Both the position numbers and the translations under genes were made by a program. Shown here one piece after another: positions 21,174-22,467 of a stretch of DNA of 22,467 bases. The stretch is from a virus. How positions within the stretch are numbered: position 1 is the stretch's first letter; the number at the start of each line of letters is the position of its first letter. Location: positions 1 to 22,467 of IMG/VR virus record IMGVR_UViG_3300021962_000704, one strand, 5' to 3'. Below the pieces are notes generated by a model, which saw only the letters and a program-made list of their open reading frames with translations, had not been told where the DNA came from and did no database searches.

Positions 21174-21662
21174 ATGGCAAATTTAATTGAAAACAACGAA
21201 ATCTTCTACACACCTTACGAACCTAAGGTACAGAATAGATTCATCTTATCTGTAGAAGGCATCCCAGCTTTCTTATGTAAGAAAGTGTCTCGTCCAGGTA
21301 TTGAGTGTGGAGAAGTAGTATTAGACCACATTAACATCATCCGCAAGATGAAAGGAAAATGTAAGTGGAACGATATCACAATCTCTATGTACGACGCAAT
21401 CGTACCATCAGGAGCACAATCAGTAATGGAGTGGGTACGTGTATCTCACGAGTCAGTAACGGGCCGTGACGGATATGCAGATTTCTACAAAAGAGATTTC
21501 GATATCTTCGTACTTGGACCAGTAGGTGATAAAGTAGAAAACTGGAAAGTGAAAGGTGCATATATCAAAACTGCAACGTTTGGAGATATGGACTGGTCAA
21601 CAGAAACTCCGGTTGAGATTTCTTTAACACTAGGAGTTGACTACTGTGTATTAGAATACTAA
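21174..21662 (+). CDS. 19: Tail tube protein (gp19-like)
   Basis: 162 aa, versus 163 in T4 gp19. The order of elements matches: N-terminal FYTPYEPKVQNRFILSVEGI, then SRPGIECGEVVLDHIN, WNDITISMYDAIVPSGAQSV, and C-terminal MDWSTETPVEISLTLGVDYC. The tube polymerises as stacked hexameric rings inside the sheath and is the DNA conduit. It lies 19 nt after the sheath stop with an A-rich leader and is followed by a strong terminator. I see no unusual substitutions. Confidence 0.96.
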   Translation: MANLIENNEIFYTPYEPKVQNRFILSVEGIPAFLCKKVSRPGIECGEVVLDHINIIRKMKGKCKWNDITISMYDAIVPSGAQSVMEWVRVSHESVTGRDGYADFYKRDFDIFVLGPVGDKVENWKVKGAYIKTATFGDMDWSTETPVEISLTLGVDYCVLEY

Positions 21663-21680
21663 GATCAAAAACTAATAACA

Positions 21681-21716
21681 AAAAAGTCTCAGTAACCGCT
21701 GGGACTTTTTCTTTTT
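21681..21716 (+). terminator. Rho-independent terminator after the tail tube gene
   Basis: The 12-bp stem AAAAAGTCTCAG/CTGGGACTTTTT (21681-21692 with 21699-21710, one G-U pair) has a 6-nt loop and is followed by a pyrimidine run. Confidence 0.92.
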
Positions 21717-21723
21717 CCATGCA

Positions 21724-21731
21724 TATTTATA
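21724..21731 (+). promoter_or_regulatory. TATTTATA motif, putative late promoter of baseplate gene
   Basis: Exact TATTTATA, 33 nt before the ATG at 21765, directly after the tail tube terminator. Confidence 0.6.
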
Positions 21732-21764
21732 AAGGAATCAAAGTTACTAAAAAAGTTTTATTTT

Positions 21765-22467
21765 ATGTCAAAAGTTCTTAACGACGAGTATCCAGCAGGA
21801 AAGATGCTCACAGACGAAGAGATCAAAGCCAAATTCATGGCTGAGTCAATCAACACTGGAACCCTAGAAACAGTATCATCACCCTCAATCGTACCAACGG
21901 AAGTAATCGAACTACCATCTAAAGGTTGGTTCTACCCAGAAGGGCATCCACTTTCAGAAGGAAAGATCGAGATGAAATACATGACTGCAAGAGAAGAGGA
22001 TATCCTTTCATCACAAAACCTTATTAAACAAGGGGTGGTAATTGATAAACTATTGCAATCACTTATTGTTACTAAAATCAACTACAACGATTTACTTACG
22101 GTAGATAAGAATGCAATCTTTATTGCAGCTCGCATCTTAGCTTATGGTAAAGATTACGATGTAGAGATTGCTTGTCCAAGCTGTGGAGAGAAATCAAAAC
22201 ACAGTATTGACTTAGGAGATTTTGACGATAAACTAATTAGCTGGGAAGGATTCGAAAAAGGACAAACTACTCACACATTCACTTTACCAATTGGTAAAAA
22301 CAAGCTTACTTTAAAGTTCTTAACACATGGTGATGAGAAAAAGATTGAAGAAGCCGTGAAAGGGTATAAAAAGATGAGTAAGCTTTCTGGAGTTGATCCA
22401 GAATTGTCTACACGTTTGAAACATATCATTGTAGCAGTTGATGGAAACGAAGATAAGGGAATTATCA
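21765..22467 (+). CDS. 26: Baseplate hub protein (gp26-like), 3' partial
   Basis: 234 codons are visible before the window ends; no stop is reached. The pattern fits the T4 gp26-type baseplate family: ELPSKGWFYPEGHPL (residues 49-63), MKYMTAREEDILSSQNLIKQ (70-89), a helical section with VDKNAIFIAARILAYGKDY, and CPSCG with Cys137/Cys140, followed by acidic sequence. A Cys-x-x-Cys pair of this kind may bind a metal, but only one pair is visible. The T4 protein is a hub component required for baseplate assembly. It follows the tube gene with its own promoter motif, so baseplate genes probably continue beyond the window. The start ATG is in an A/T-rich leader, with no in-frame alternative closer to the promoter. 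Confidence 0.85.
   Translation, partial: MSKVLNDEYPAGKMLTDEEIKAKFMAESINTGTLETVSSPSIVPTEVIELPSKGWFYPEGHPLSEGKIEMKYMTAREEDILSSQNLIKQGVVIDKLLQSLIVTKINYNDLLTVDKNAIFIAARILAYGKDYDVEIACPSCGEKSKHSIDLGDFDDKLISWEGFEKGQTTHTFTLPIGKNKLTLKFLTHGDEKKIEEAVKGYKKMSKLSGVDPELSTRLKHIIVAVDGNEDKGII

Overview
This 22.5-kb window is the virion-structure cassette of a large T4-like (contractile-tailed, myovirus-type) bacteriophage. All genes lie on the + strand, packed with 0-30 bp gaps or 1-11 bp overlaps. Recognised by protein similarity from memory are: the portal tail end (gp20), prohead protease (gp21), scaffold (gp22), major capsid protein (gp23), a PhoH-type ATPase, neck proteins (gp13, gp14-like), tail terminator (gp15), tail sheath (gp18), tail tube (gp19) and a gp26-family baseplate protein cut by the window end. 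The DNA is AT-rich. Start codons are mostly preceded by A-rich stretches instead of Shine-Dalgarno sequences, which weakly suggests a Bacteroidetes/Flavobacteria host; this is inference only.

Layout. (1) 1-4300, prohead operon: portal end, two unassigned proteins where T4 has genes 67/68, protease, then three small unassigned proteins, one with two membrane-type hydrophobic segments; a terminator follows. (2) 4300-7113: scaffold and major capsid, closed by a terminator. (3) 7115-7890: phoH-like gene, isolated between its own promoter motif and a terminator. (4) 7915-11137: gp13, gp14-like, gp15 with an extra C-terminal domain, and a small fibre-like protein. (5) 11155-18713: adhesin/fibre cluster with two proteins sharing an N-terminal anchor (428 and 1336 aa), the longer carrying about 20 YadA-head-like SHAEG repeats, plus small helical or unassigned proteins. 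(6) 18743-21716: sheath and tube, then a terminator. (7) 21724-end: baseplate hub gene, incomplete.

How the parts work together: gp20 seeds the prohead, gp22 and small internal proteins form the core, gp23 builds the shell, and gp21 cleaves core and shell proteins on maturation. gp13/14/15 close head and tail ends, and gp18/gp19 make the tail. The fibre-like genes occupy the place where T4 has its terminase genes (16/17).

The most unusual non-coding signal is an exact 8-mer, TATTTATA, found 5-87 nt upstream of eight + strand genes and always in the same orientation. It is the reverse complement of the T4 late promoter TATAAATA and is probably this phage's late promoter. I found no CRISPR array, tRNA, insertion sequence or defence system. 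The window is a known kind of cassette with several unusual details, not a wholly new system.
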